A stretch of DNA of 34,044 nt from Candidatus Latescibacterota bacterium (GCA_022826515.1 JAJDUT010000107.1:1-34044), one strand, 5' to 3'. Positions 23,611 through 32,413 are shown, counted from the first letter of the stretch. A program made the numbers and translations. The notes: generated by a model not told the origin, from the letters alone.

Positions 23611-25659
23611 TCAGTACGCCACGCCCAAGGGCCGCATCGTCCGCCCGCTGCGCGCATCCCCTTGCACCTCAATCCGCACCAAGTAGATGCCGGGGGCAAC
23701 GCGCTGACCCCGCTCGTCGGTGCCGTCCCAATGCACTGCCTCGTACACGCCGTTTTGCCCTTCGGCGTCAAAGAGGCGGAGCACTTGCCGCCCCCCTAAA
23801 TCCCACAAATCGATCACAATCCGCGCTTTGCCGATGACCGCCAGCACCTCGAAGTTCACGTCGAGGACATCGTTCACGCCGTCCCCATTGGGCGTCAAGA
23901 CTTCGCTGCCGAGGGCGAAATTGCCGATCAAGCTGCCCTCGTTCACCGCACGGCTCAACACGGTCGTCCCCGATTCGGTCGCCACGTCGCCTTCCGCCAA
24001 GAGGGTCGCGTTGCCCGGGGTAATGCCCTGAAAGGCATCCTCTTCTAGCAGCAGGGCGCGGCCGCCAAAGCGGGTGCTAAAGGCCAGCACCCGGCTGGCA
24101 AAGTGAATTTTCAACACCGCGTCGTGCTGGTTTATGGCCGGGAAACTCACCGCAAAGCGCCGGTCGTCAATGGCGGTGATGGCGACCTCGCCTTCGGTCG
24201 TAACTCCATCAGTGACCGCAAAGGCGTGATCGAGCACTTGCTGGCCGCTGGCGTCGATGATCTCGATCCGCTCGACGCGGCCCACGCGGCTCGGCGTGAA
24301 CACCTCAAAGCTGTTGAAGCCCTGCACGTAATCGCTTTCCATCTCCGCCCGCACCGCGTACACAAAGGGCACGTCCGCGGCAGCCGGCACCTCGCGGGGG
24401 AAAATCTCGCCGACGAGGGCGTCCGCCAGTGGCGGCGCGGAAAACTCGAGCGCGATCTGCTGGAGAATGTGGCTCGCCTCCAAGTGCTGGCTCTGGAATT
24501 CCACGCGAAACTGGAAATAGCGGCTGGGGCCGGGCGAGAGGATTTGCGTGCCCGCAGCCAGCTCTTCCAGCGCATAAGGCGAAGTCCACGGGCTCCAGTT
24601 TGCCAAGTCGTCGCGCACCGAGCCGCGCTCCCAATCGTCGCCCTGACGCCCGCGCTCGGGCAGCTTTAAGTACTCTTGGCGCAGCAGCGGCTCGTCTGGA
24701 TTATCTACGGACAGTGAAATTTCTGGGGCGTCTTGCAGGGCCACCTGCTTGCGGGTGTACGCCAAGGGACTGGGGTCGTGGCCGCTGCGGGTGCGCAACT
24801 GCATGTCGGCCAGGTCCGCAGCGCCTACTTGCTGCTGCAAGGTGCGGATGAGGCCCCAATTGGCCGGGCTGCCCATGTCGATGATTGGCGAGATGTAGCG
24901 CGCCGTCGGAAAGAACCCCTCGCCAAAGACTTGGAGCTTCTCGATCTCAAAGGGAATGGCCGACGTGGCCCGCAGGCGGATGAAGCGAATATAGCGCGGC
25001 GGATCGATGGGCACTTCGGTGATTCGGTCGCTGTTGTCGTTGTACACGGCATAGGTCTCCCAAATCGGGTTGCCCGAACTAGTCAGCACCAAGCCGTCGT
25101 TGATCTCCACTTCAAAGTTTTTCAAGAAGTCGTTTTGAAAGGGGGTGCCGGGCGAGGGAAAGATCGTGTTGCGCGGGAAAAAGCGCAGCCGGTTGACCCC
25201 AAAGCGCGCGCCCAAGTCGAGAATGAGCTGAGTCCCCAAGATGTCGTCTTCTTTGCGCTCAAATGCCTGCCCGGTTGGATCGGCCGCGAGCATGTCCTCA
25301 AAAATCACTTGGAGCTGCAAGGCGGTCAGGTCGAAGACGGTCGGTGCGCGCAGCGAGCCACCGCGATCCAGCACCTCTGCGGCCAAATTCTGCTCGGCAC
25401 CCACTCGCCGCGGCAGAATGCTGCTTGGAAAATCCGCGCTTCTAAACTCGATCAAATCGGCCGGCGCATAGCCTAGCTCGGTAACGTTGGGGTCGAGAAA
25501 GGAGCGGTGCTCGGGCTGGATCGTCGCGATGTCCTCAGCCCCTTCGACCCGCCCGGTCCACGAGATTTGCCCGTCCTGTCCGATGAGCAGAACCTGTCGG
25601 GCTGCTAGCGGCTGTACCAAGCACGCAGTTAGAACCCCAATCAGCAACGCGGCTCTCAT
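23611..25659 (-). CDS. Discoidin/FlgD-Ig-type secreted protein, paralogue 1
   Basis: This is a 682-residue exported protein with a signal peptide (MRAALLIGVLTACLVQPLAA). Residues about 140-260 have a discoidin-like domain (VNRLRFFPRNTIFPSPGTPF, ending in FEIEKLQVFGEGF), which in known families binds sugars or surfaces. The C-terminus has LTPNGDGVNDVLDVNFEV, then VIDLWDLGGRQV and WDGTDERGQRVAPGIYLVRI, the FlgD-Ig/gliding-associated module used by secreted FCB proteins. It ends PLGVAY, sharing GVAY with its paralogue. The ATG is only 14 bases beyond the stop of a 13-codon leader ORF that has the real Shine-Dalgarno. The next gene follows with no gap, so the two paralogues are surely an operon. 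Confidence 0.85.
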   Translation of the reverse strand: MRAALLIGVLTACLVQPLAARQVLLIGQDGQISWTGRVEGAEDIATIQPEHRSFLDPNVTELGYAPADLIEFRSADFPSSILPRRVGAEQNLAAEVLDRGGSLRAPTVFDLTALQLQVIFEDMLAADPTGQAFERKEDDILGTQLILDLGARFGVNRLRFFPRNTIFPSPGTPFQNDFLKNFEVEINDGLVLTSSGNPIWETYAVYNDNSDRITEVPIDPPRYIRFIRLRATSAIPFEIEKLQVFGEGFFPTARYISPIIDMGSPANWGLIRTLQQQVGAADLADMQLRTRSGHDPSPLAYTRKQVALQDAPEISLSVDNPDEPLLRQEYLKLPERGRQGDDWERGSVRDDLANWSPWTSPYALEELAAGTQILSPGPSRYFQFRVEFQSQHLEASHILQQIALEFSAPPLADALVGEIFPREVPAAADVPFVYAVRAEMESDYVQGFNSFEVFTPSRVGRVERIEIIDASGQQVLDHAFAVTDGVTTEGEVAITAIDDRRFAVSFPAINQHDAVLKIHFASRVLAFSTRFGGRALLLEEDAFQGITPGNATLLAEGDVATESGTTVLSRAVNEGSLIGNFALGSEVLTPNGDGVNDVLDVNFEVLAVIGKARIVIDLWDLGGRQVLRLFDAEGQNGVYEAVHWDGTDERGQRVAPGIYLVRIEVQGDARSGRTMRPLGVAY

Positions 25660-25669
25660 AGCGTGGACA

Positions 25670-25711
25670 TCAAGCGTCGGCCGCCGATACGGTATACGTG
25701 TAACCTACCAT
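25670..25711 (-). other. 13-codon leader ORF before the FlgD-type gene
   Basis: MVGYTYTVSAADA is encoded directly after a strong AAAAGGAGG (25718-25726, six bases from the ATG). Its TGA overlaps nothing, but the main gene's ATG is only about ten bases downstream and lacks its own Shine-Dalgarno. It may couple or regulate translation of the operon. The rest of the 25660-25960 interval, between divergent genes, holds nothing recognised. Confidence 0.45.
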
Positions 25712-25960
25712 AGAAATCCTCCTTTTGGCTTGTCCAGCCTCCACAAATCGGCGACGACATCGGGCCTTTCCGCAAGCGAGACTTCGAGACAGCACTTGAC
25801 GCAAATGCCCTTTTCAACTTTATAGATTAGCTTCACAGTACAGCACCAGACGGTTTCGATTGAACCTATTGGGCAGCAAGCAATAAACCTAATATCGGGC
25901 TGTGATTCAACCTATCTTTTGGTGTTGCATATTAAGGATTTTGGCTCGCGGAGAAGAGCT

Positions 25961-26326
25961 ATGGCGACCGTTATTGCAGTCGAAGAACAACGAGCGCGGC
26001 ATTTGATCGCTCAGGAGACTATTGATGCCATTGTCCAAGTTATTGCCGAGCGTCTTTCACCCAAGCTCATCATCCTGTTCGGCTCCTACGCCTCTGGCTG
26101 CCCCACGCCTGATAGCGACCTCGATCTATTAGTTGTCATGGATACCGATCTACTCCAGCACCAGCGTGCCACGCCGATCCGCCTGTTGTTCAAACCAGTG
26201 CCCTGTGCCTTGGACCTTTTGGTCTATACGCCCGCAGAAGTGGCTTATTGGAACGGCACTGTAAACCACATTATCACCGCAGTATTTCAACACGGCAAAA
26301 TAGTATATGAACAGCCAGCACCTTGA
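25961..26326 (+). CDS. MNT-domain nucleotidyltransferase (antitoxin)
   Basis: This is a 121-residue minimal nucleotidyltransferase. The core motif LFGSYASG...SDLDLLVV gives G41-S42 and the metal-binding D53 and D55 in the G-S-x(10)-D-x-D pattern. Such MNT proteins pair with HEPN proteins as toxin-antitoxin systems in which the MNT enzyme AMPylates and silences the HEPN ribonuclease. GGAG lies seven bases before the ATG at 25961; a TTG 42 bases upstream is less likely. The 3' end overlaps the HEPN gene by 20 bases. The pair lies on the plus strand inside a minus-strand surface cluster, suggesting independent insertion. Confidence 0.88.
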   Translation: MATVIAVEEQRARHLIAQETIDAIVQVIAERLSPKLIILFGSYASGCPTPDSDLDLLVVMDTDLLQHQRATPIRLLFKPVPCALDLLVYTPAEVAYWNGTVNHIITAVFQHGKIVYEQPAP

Positions 26327-26705
26327 ACTGGCCCAGCACTGGCTGCGAAAGGCCGATAACGATCTGGTCACCGCTCGGCAAACGCTTTTACTGTCTGACG
26401 GACCGACTGACACGCCCTGCTTTCACGCCCAGCAGGCCATTGAAAAGGCTCTGAAAGCTCTTTTGACCGCCACCGAAACTCCTTTTCAGCGCATCCACGA
26501 CCTGAGCCGCCTGCTGGACCAGGCCCTCCCTCTATTGCCCGCTTTGGAATCCTTCAGGGAAGGCTTAGCCACCATTTCCAATTATGCAGTTGACACGCGC
26601 TATCCCGAAGTTGCCTCCGATCCCACTCGCCAAGAAGCCATTGAAGCCTTGGCCATCGCTGAAAAGGTGATGGCGATGATTCGCGCTGGGGTCGAACCTG
26701 ACTAG
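26307..26705 (+). CDS. HEPN-domain protein (toxin partner of MNT)
   Basis: This is a 132-residue all-alpha HEPN protein (PF05168 type). LAQHWLRKADNDLVTARQ begins helix one, CFHAQQAIEKALKALL (38-53) is the family's central helix, and ISNYAVDTRYPE (90-101) its end motif. Candidate ribonuclease residues are R62 and H64 in QRIHDL and R98 near the C-terminus, but the strict Rx4-6H is not clear, so toxicity is uncertain. It overlaps the MNT gene, which indicates translational coupling, and is followed directly by a terminator. Confidence 0.87.
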   Translation: MNSQHLELAQHWLRKADNDLVTARQTLLLSDGPTDTPCFHAQQAIEKALKALLTATETPFQRIHDLSRLLDQALPLLPALESFREGLATISNYAVDTRYPEVASDPTRQEAIEALAIAEKVMAMIRAGVEPD

Positions 26706-26712
26706 ACGCGGT

Positions 26713-26734
26713 AGAAGGCAAAACGCCTTCTTTT
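26713..26734 (+). terminator. Rho-independent terminator of the MNT-HEPN pair
   Basis: AGAAGGC-AAAAC-GCCTTCT followed by TTT forms a 7-bp perfect stem. It lies eight bases after the HEPN stop and between convergent genes. Confidence 0.75.
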
Positions 26735-26753
26735 AGGAACCCCGCTGTCAGCT

Positions 26754-27821
26754 TCATGGTATTTCCCCCGACAATTGTTTCAGCAACACGTCCCTCTCAG
26801 TTCGGACGCGCGCGGCGACTTTGGCGCGCTGCTCTTGGCGCTGGTACTGAGCAAACGCTTCCCGTGCAGCTTGCTCATCGCCCAACAGCCCGTGGAGCTT
26901 GCTCAGAAAGAAATGCACCCGGTAGTCATCCGGGGTGGTCTCAGCCAACTTAGCGACGCAAGTGAGGGCTTCTTGGTAGCGTCCCTGCCAGAAAAGCAGC
27001 TTGCCCAGCCCCCACAAGTCGGCGCTCGAACTCGGACTTTCCACCAGCGCGGCCTCGAGCTGTGCTTCCGCCTTTTGCATGGCTTCCTCCCCAACCAATC
27101 CTTGCTGCCGCCACCAGCCCTCTGACCTGACACTGCCCAGTTCGCCGTTGCGGCGGTCCAACTCAATGAGGAGATCCGCCAGCCCCAAGGCCGCTTGCCG
27201 CGCATAGGTCTTTTGCGCCAATAACTCGACGTAGGCCGCAATCGCTGGTTCGGCCCGGCCTTCGGCTTCGTAAATGCGCGCTAGCTGGTACCGGGCCCGG
27301 CTGCTGTCGGGACGCAGCACCAGCAAGTCGCCGTAGGACTGGGCCGCACTCTGCAAATCGCCGCTCAGGCTCTGCGCGTCGCCGAGACGACCGAGCAACG
27401 CCGCGGGATCGCCTCCTTGGTCGAGCAAGGTCCGATAGAGGCTGACGGCTGCGGCTGGCTGCCCGGCAGCTACATAGCGGGCCGCCAGCAACTCCTGCGC
27501 TCGGCTTTCTTCGGGCCAGCGTTCCAACAACTCGCGGTACGCGGCAATGGCCTTGCCGTGCTCGTCCTTTTCGCCGTAGAGCGCGCCGAGCGCGTAATAG
27601 GCGGCGGGAGAATCGACCCCTGCCGCGACCGCACTCCGGTACTCGCGCAGGGCGTTGGCCGTCATGCCCTGCTCTTGGTATGCGTGGCCGGCCCAGTAGT
27701 GCTGCTCCCCTTTTGATCTGCTATCACACGCATGGAGTCCAATAGTGAGCGCGATCAAGACCGCCCACGGCCTCTGGGCCAATATAGCAGTCCTGAATTC
27801 CTTGAACGATTCAATATGCAT
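26754..27821 (-). CDS. TPR-repeat lipoprotein
   Basis: This is a 355-residue periplasmic or envelope lipoprotein. The lipobox LHAC is at 29-32 after a hydrophobic stretch. About eight tetratricopeptide repeats follow, for example AYYALGALYGEKDEHGKAIAAYRELLERWPE and ARYQLARIYEAEGRAEPAIAAYVELL. Such proteins scaffold envelope complexes. The first 14 codons (MHIESFKEFRTAIL) are written by sequence that matches one arm of the dispersed TATAGCAGTCCT element, so the gene start may have been supplied by an inserted repeat; a TTG just after (MAQRPW...) is an alternative. It has no good Shine-Dalgarno. It lies downstream of the paralogue B gene and may be co-transcribed. Confidence 0.8.
   Translation of the reverse strand: MHIESFKEFRTAILAQRPWAVLIALTIGLHACDSRSKGEQHYWAGHAYQEQGMTANALREYRSAVAAGVDSPAAYYALGALYGEKDEHGKAIAAYRELLERWPEESRAQELLAARYVAAGQPAAAVSLYRTLLDQGGDPAALLGRLGDAQSLSGDLQSAAQSYGDLLVLRPDSSRARYQLARIYEAEGRAEPAIAAYVELLAQKTYARQAALGLADLLIELDRRNGELGSVRSEGWWRQQGLVGEEAMQKAEAQLEAALVESPSSSADLWGLGKLLFWQGRYQEALTCVAKLAETTPDDYRVHFFLSKLHGLLGDEQAAREAFAQYQRQEQRAKVAARVRTERDVLLKQLSGEIP
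27783..27794. repeat. Partial copy of the dispersed inverted-repeat arm
   Basis: TATAGCAGTCCT followed by GAATTCCTTGAA resembles the arm TATAGCAGTCCTAAATGATTTGAA seen at 7015-7039 and 34016-34039. It lies at the 5' end of the TPR gene. Confidence 0.4.
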
Positions 27822-27840
27822 ATCGTCTTGTTTCTACTAT

Positions 27841-27887
27841 TCTGCGTCCATCTGCGTCCATCTGCGTCCATCTGCGTCCATCTGCGG
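27841..27887. repeat. 10-bp tandem repeat, four and a half TCTGCGTCCA units
   Basis: Four perfect TCTGCGTCCA units are followed by TCTGCGG, ending at the stop codon of the minus-strand paralogue B gene. It is the same family as 9411-9440. Confidence 0.85.
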
Positions 27888-27889
27888 AT

Positions 27890-30553
27890 CTAATTCAGCC
27901 CCGCGTAAATCGTCACAAAGGATTCGTTGGTCGTCCGCGCCTCCTGCCCGGTGAACTGCTTGCGCTCCACCTTCATGCCGGTCAAGGCGCGGAGCTTGTA
28001 GCCGAGATAGTTGGATTCATTGCTGAACTGAACGGCTACGGTCACCGAGTCGAAATCGTTTTCGTCGGCGTCCAAGTCGTTGAAGATCGCAAACTCCACG
28101 CCAGCCTGGAGCTTGGTCACCTGCAAAACCTGCGTCTCCACCAAACCCGAAAACAACTCCATCAGACTGGTGTGGCTGTTGAGCGACAGCAAGCTGCGGC
28201 TCTGCTTGCGGAACTCGCTCTTCCAGCGCGGCTCCAACGACCACGCCCCGAGTTCGAGGCGGTAGCTCGCCTTGTTGATCAGGCCGAAGAAGAAGTCAGA
28301 AGGTGCCAAGCCGTATTGCTCCCGCTGGGCCTTTTCCATCTGCTGCTCGAAGTGGAGCCAGTGCATCTTGGTGGTCAAAAAGAGCGCCGCCACCTGTAGA
28401 TTGTGTCCGACAAAGAGCTGGTTGACCCACGTGTCGCGCGCCAACAGCGGGTCCTCGACCTTGGTCAGCTCGCCGCCGCGTAGCGTATTGTCCGGTGCCC
28501 ACTGCAACAGCGGGTTGGGGATGTCATCCTGGACCAACTTGCTCATCTCGAACACCCGCAAGCGACCCAGCCGTGGCGCATCGCGCTCGTAGGTAAACAT
28601 CAGGTAGTTGCTCTCGTTTTTGCGCGCCGAGGAAATCAACCCCTCGCGCAACGCGCCCACCGCCAAGCGCGCCCGCGGCGTGATGTCGGCCCCGAGGTGG
28701 ACGTTGAATCCCCGGTGATCCCGGCGATACGGATAATCCGGCTCCTCGTCGTTTTCGTATTGATCGACCCAAAAGTTGTTGTTCATATCAACGCCAAAGA
28801 GAAACTCGGGCCGATCGACGTAAAACCGCAGAAAAGCCTCTTCGTAGTCCGGCTCGGTATTCGAGCGCACGAACGTGTCGTTTTGGTTGAAGTCGGGCAC
28901 GAAGTCGTTGTTTTGATCCCAGCCCGGAAAGACCTGCTGATCGCCGCTGAGAAAGTCAAAGCGCACGTTGTCCGGGAATTTGTCCTGATCGTCGTTGTCA
29001 TCGACCAAATCGACCAAACCGCGCTCGTTGTCGTAGTCGAACTCCCCAGTGCCCGAGGTGATAAAAGTCTGGGTATTGTAGCGCGGGTCCATGCTGTAAA
29101 ACTCGCCGAAGGCAAAGTAGGGGGCGGCCTTCTTGGACACGTTGACCATCCAAGCGGGTGCCGAGCGCCGGCCGCCGATCCCCGAGAACGCCTCGTGGGT
29201 TTCCGTGAGCACGTTGGGGTACTTCCGATAGCTCCAACTCAGGTCGTACTCACCGTACACGTCAAAACCCCGCAGGTCCTGCAACTCGACGCTGCCGCCA
29301 AAAATGTGGGTCGCCGTGGGGAGGCCGTACTCAAAGCGGATGGTCTGCAAATTAGTGATGTCTTGGACATTGCCCTCGGCCTGCGCGACGAGCAGCAAGA
29401 CCTCTTGGCCGTCGAGGTTGATCTGGCGGTCCGAAGTCATCCAGACCTGATAGTCGTTGCCCAGCGTCAGCAGGAATTCGACCTTGGCGATTTCGTCCTT
29501 GGCAAAACGGGCCCGATCGACAAAATCCGGGCTGTCGAAATCGTACACGAGCCGCATCTCCTCCGGCCCGTTGGCGGCGACAAAACCCTGCTGCAAAAAG
29601 CCGCCTTCAATGATCGGCTCAAAACCAATGGCCTTGCCCGATTCCTCCGAGCCATCGCGATAGGTGATCTGCACATCCGACGCATCGGGGAAAAACGCCG
29701 CGCCGCCCACGCCGTCTTCGGGCGAGTCGTCGCGCAACACCAGCTTGACGAGCGAGATGGTTTTGTTCTGCCCGATGGTCAGCGAGCCAGCGAATGGGTT
29801 GCCGGCCTGCTTGTCGAGCAAGGTGTGCGACTGGTGCGCGTTGGCCGTGTGCAGCGCGACTTCGGCAAAGTCGCCGATCTGGGCCCCCAATCGTCCACCC
29901 GCCAAGATAGTGTTATTCGTCCGCAGCACCTCGCGGTCTCCAGTCGAGCCGCCGCCGGGGTTGCTCAGCCGCGAAAACAAAAAGGTCGCTTCGTAGCGGT
30001 CAGTAGCTAAGTCGAACTGCACGCCGTCCATGCGGGCCTTGGCAAACACCATCGGCGACAGCACCGAGCGCAGGCGGCTGCTCGCCGTCAAGGTGTAGAA
30101 GTACTGGCCCTTGTTGTCTTGCGCCACCACGACTTCGGAAAACCAGCTCTGGAAGCGAGAGGACTTAAAAAGCACGTTGCCGAACTGCTGGGGCTTGCTC
30201 TGCGAGTTGTTGAAAATCAGCCAGCCGCGCGTGAGGAAATTGCCGTACAGATCGTAGAAGTAATCGCCTTCCAAAGTCGTTTCCACGTAGCGCTCATAAG
30301 GATTGCGCGCATAGTTGGTGTATTCCCACTGCCGCCAATGGTATTCGCTGTACAGCTCCTGCGGCACGTACCAGCGGCGCACGGCCGGGTCGAGCGCGTT
30401 CAGGGCCACTCCAGGGCCTTGCGGCGCGAGGCTAGTCTGGTCGCCGAGCTGCAAGCCCAAACGCGTCCCGTACTGGCCCTGCGCGGCAGCCGGCGCACCG
30501 ACCGCGCTCCACAACACTAGGAGACCGCAATAAATACCGATCTTTGGTCTCAA
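27890..30553 (-). CDS. Large exported protein, Asp-rich, paralogue B
   Basis: This is an exported protein of about 887 residues, paralogous over its full length to the one at 17984-20668. The TTG at 30553 has a strong AAGGGAGG five bases upstream and opens a signal peptide (MRPKIGIYCGLLVLWSAVGAPAAA). Shared landmarks are YVPQELYSEYHWRQWEYTN, GDYFYDLYGNFLTRGW, DDSPEDGVGGAAFFPDASDV, and the Asp-rich calcium-loop-like DNDDQDKFPDN, DQNNDFVPDFNQND and DMNNNFWVDQYENDEEPD. It lacks the 30-residue SSSFTWTGERS insertion of paralogue A. It ends FVTIYAGLN. A beta-barrel or surface-lattice role is inferred; two copies in one cluster suggest partner components or different assemblies. Confidence 0.75.
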   Translation of the reverse strand: MRPKIGIYCGLLVLWSAVGAPAAAQGQYGTRLGLQLGDQTSLAPQGPGVALNALDPAVRRWYVPQELYSEYHWRQWEYTNYARNPYERYVETTLEGDYFYDLYGNFLTRGWLIFNNSQSKPQQFGNVLFKSSRFQSWFSEVVVAQDNKGQYFYTLTASSRLRSVLSPMVFAKARMDGVQFDLATDRYEATFLFSRLSNPGGGSTGDREVLRTNNTILAGGRLGAQIGDFAEVALHTANAHQSHTLLDKQAGNPFAGSLTIGQNKTISLVKLVLRDDSPEDGVGGAAFFPDASDVQITYRDGSEESGKAIGFEPIIEGGFLQQGFVAANGPEEMRLVYDFDSPDFVDRARFAKDEIAKVEFLLTLGNDYQVWMTSDRQINLDGQEVLLLVAQAEGNVQDITNLQTIRFEYGLPTATHIFGGSVELQDLRGFDVYGEYDLSWSYRKYPNVLTETHEAFSGIGGRRSAPAWMVNVSKKAAPYFAFGEFYSMDPRYNTQTFITSGTGEFDYDNERGLVDLVDDNDDQDKFPDNVRFDFLSGDQQVFPGWDQNNDFVPDFNQNDTFVRSNTEPDYEEAFLRFYVDRPEFLFGVDMNNNFWVDQYENDEEPDYPYRRDHRGFNVHLGADITPRARLAVGALREGLISSARKNESNYLMFTYERDAPRLGRLRVFEMSKLVQDDIPNPLLQWAPDNTLRGGELTKVEDPLLARDTWVNQLFVGHNLQVAALFLTTKMHWLHFEQQMEKAQREQYGLAPSDFFFGLINKASYRLELGAWSLEPRWKSEFRKQSRSLLSLNSHTSLMELFSGLVETQVLQVTKLQAGVEFAIFNDLDADENDFDSVTVAVQFSNESNYLGYKLRALTGMKVERKQFTGQEARTTNESFVTIYAGLN

Positions 30554-30558
30554 GATAA

Positions 30559-30564
30559 CCTCCC
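30559..30564 (-). promoter_or_regulatory. Shine-Dalgarno deciding a TTG start
   Basis: GGGAGG (within AAAGGGAGG) is five bases before the TTG at 30553. An upstream TTG at 30571 would put this site inside the coding sequence. Confidence 0.6.
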
Positions 30565-30589
30565 TTTGCAATACATTAATTGTTACCGA

Positions 30590-32359
30590 TCAATCGTCCA
30601 CATAGACCGTCGGGGGCAGCCCCTCCACCTCCAGCGAGCAGAAAGGCACCGCGTCGGCGACGGGTTTGGCTGCCCCGGGGGGTGGTAGCTCGTAGGGGTC
30701 AGCCATCGAAAAATCAACCGTGTAGCCCAGATCGCTCAGCGCACCAAGCGTTATGGCTGAAAGGACGCTAGAACCGCCGCTTGTCATAAGCTCACCGCTC
30801 ACGACACTCCCTCTCCAATGGGATCTATAATACGGATCGTCGCTAAGGCGTCCTATTGGTACTTTTGCGCCTTGATAATCGCTGCCCCCGGCTTGATCGA
30901 AGGCCGCAATCGCCTGCGGCCCGGCAAAATGAGTATCACCATTTAGGTCGCGAATCATCCTGTCCCAAGTGGTACCGATTCCCAAAACGTGTCCTATCTC
31001 ATGGAGTCCTGTTCTCCACATACCATGGAAATCACCCTGAGACTTTACGGCAATTCCGACACAACCAATAATCGGCATAGAGCTTGAGCGCCGCGATATT
31101 TGGGGGCCCCCAAAGCCACCTTGTCCATAAAGGTCCACAAAATTCGTGATGTAAATTCGTAGATCGTCTATTTGTTCGCCGGCAGGTATGCTAATCGAGT
31201 GATCGCCACACAGTAGATTCCTCCTAGCAGAAAACGTATAATCGGGAAGGTCCATCTGTATCGCTGCTTCCCAACGATGGGCAATTTGGTGCCATGCCTT
31301 CTGTTCTATCTCTGTGAAATCATCAAGAAAAACTAACTCAATATCGAAGGGACTGCCCCGATCCTCAAATAGACGGTAAGGAGTAAACACTACCTCAACA
31401 CCACGTTGTTGAAGGGCTGGGATATGTTCGTCGATAGAAGCATCACTTAAAAGAGGATTGCCTCTAAGATCGAGATAGCGCAGCTCGGATAAGTGGGCCA
31501 ATGGCGTCAGATCCGAAATCTGGTTGCCTCTAAGATCGAGATGGCGCAGCGCGGATAAGTGGGCCAATGGCGTCAGATCCGAAATCTGATTGCCTTTAAG
31601 CTCTAGATGGCGCAGCTTCGATAAGTGGGCCAATGGCGACACGTCCGAAATCTGATTGCCTCTCAGATCGAGATAGCGCAGCTTGGATAAGTTGGCCAAC
31701 GGCGACACATCCGAAATATTATTGCCACCTAGGGCTACATTTTGCAGGTTCGTCGCTGCTTCTAAGCCGACCAAGCTCTCAATTAGTAAGAAGTCTAAGC
31801 TACCTCCTGTATCCTGAAAGGTTGTGTGTCCCTCCAGCAGGTTTACGATCTTCCTCATATCGGCGTGGGTGATCGTCGCCCCGCGCCTTTTCTTCAGCAC
31901 CCTCTCAAGGTATCGGCGCAGCGCCTCATCCGGGATGGCCACCGCCGCGTTTGCCGGGGCCTCGCGGGCGCTATTTTCTACGGCCACCCCGGTGAGGGTG
32001 TACTCAGTGGCGACCCAATCCGACGGCTCCCATCCGGCAGCAGCCAAAGACCGCACGCGATAATCATACGTGGTATCTCGCATCACATTGACGTTGTACG
32101 TGCGCACTTCGGTTTCATAAGAAAACTTGTAGGTCGCACGCGAGCGGCGTTTAAGTTGGACGTTATAACGCCCACTGAACCCGGCATCGGAAGCGGGGGC
32201 AGACCATCTTATATCGACCGAATTGCCCTCTCCTTCTTCAATGCGTACGGAACGGGGCGGGTCCACCTTGGTAGTACGTATTTTTCCCGCGGGATTGAGA
32301 GGGCCACTATCCTTCTCACAAGCGGAAAGAAACAACAAGAGTACCATGAAAATCATCAT
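30590..32359 (-). CDS. FN3/LRR/metalloprotease lipoprotein, five-LRR copy
   Basis: This is a 589-residue lipoprotein with lipobox LSAC (C14). In order it has a fibronectin-III-like domain (about 33-125, VDIRWSAPASDAGFSGRYN), a helical linker, five 22-residue leucine-rich repeats (about 197-306, pattern LxxLRxLDLRGNQISDxxPL) and a zinc metalloprotease domain with HEIGHVLG (453-460), a distal HW (H514) and ELM (M525), the HExxHxxG...H...Met layout of leishmanolysin-like peptidases. AAGGAG lies six bases before the ATG. It probably faces outward and cleaves a protein target recognised by the LRRs. Tail VYVDD is shared with its neighbour. It lies 36 bp before the paralogue B start. Confidence 0.85.
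   Translation of the reverse strand: MMIFMVLLLFLSACEKDSGPLNPAGKIRTTKVDPPRSVRIEEGEGNSVDIRWSAPASDAGFSGRYNVQLKRRSRATYKFSYETEVRTYNVNVMRDTTYDYRVRSLAAAGWEPSDWVATEYTLTGVAVENSAREAPANAAVAIPDEALRRYLERVLKKRRGATITHADMRKIVNLLEGHTTFQDTGGSLDFLLIESLVGLEAATNLQNVALGGNNISDVSPLANLSKLRYLDLRGNQISDVSPLAHLSKLRHLELKGNQISDLTPLAHLSALRHLDLRGNQISDLTPLAHLSELRYLDLRGNPLLSDASIDEHIPALQQRGVEVVFTPYRLFEDRGSPFDIELVFLDDFTEIEQKAWHQIAHRWEAAIQMDLPDYTFSARRNLLCGDHSISIPAGEQIDDLRIYITNFVDLYGQGGFGGPQISRRSSSMPIIGCVGIAVKSQGDFHGMWRTGLHEIGHVLGIGTTWDRMIRDLNGDTHFAGPQAIAAFDQAGGSDYQGAKVPIGRLSDDPYYRSHWRGSVVSGELMTSGGSSVLSAITLGALSDLGYTVDFSMADPYELPPPGAAKPVADAVPFCSLEVEGLPPTVYVDD
31456..31785. repeat. 66-bp repeat array encoding leucine-rich repeats
   Basis: Five units with an exact 66-bp period (phased near 31456, 31522, 31588, 31654 and 31720) encode the 22-residue LRRs. 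The two plus-strand-first units are nearly identical, indicating recent expansion. Confidence 0.8.
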
Positions 32360-32413
32360 TTGAAACTCCTTGCTAGGCTATACGTGAAAAACTCGTTCAA
32401 CGAATAGGATCAA

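Noticed and set aside
27841..27887. 10-bp tandem repeats considered as a CRISPR or replication iteron array
   Set aside because: Too short and without spacers; no rep gene or AT-rich origin nearby.
31456..31785. Regular 66-bp repeats considered as a CRISPR array
   Set aside because: Units are contiguous, coding and in frame with leucine-rich repeats; there are no unique spacers or cas genes.
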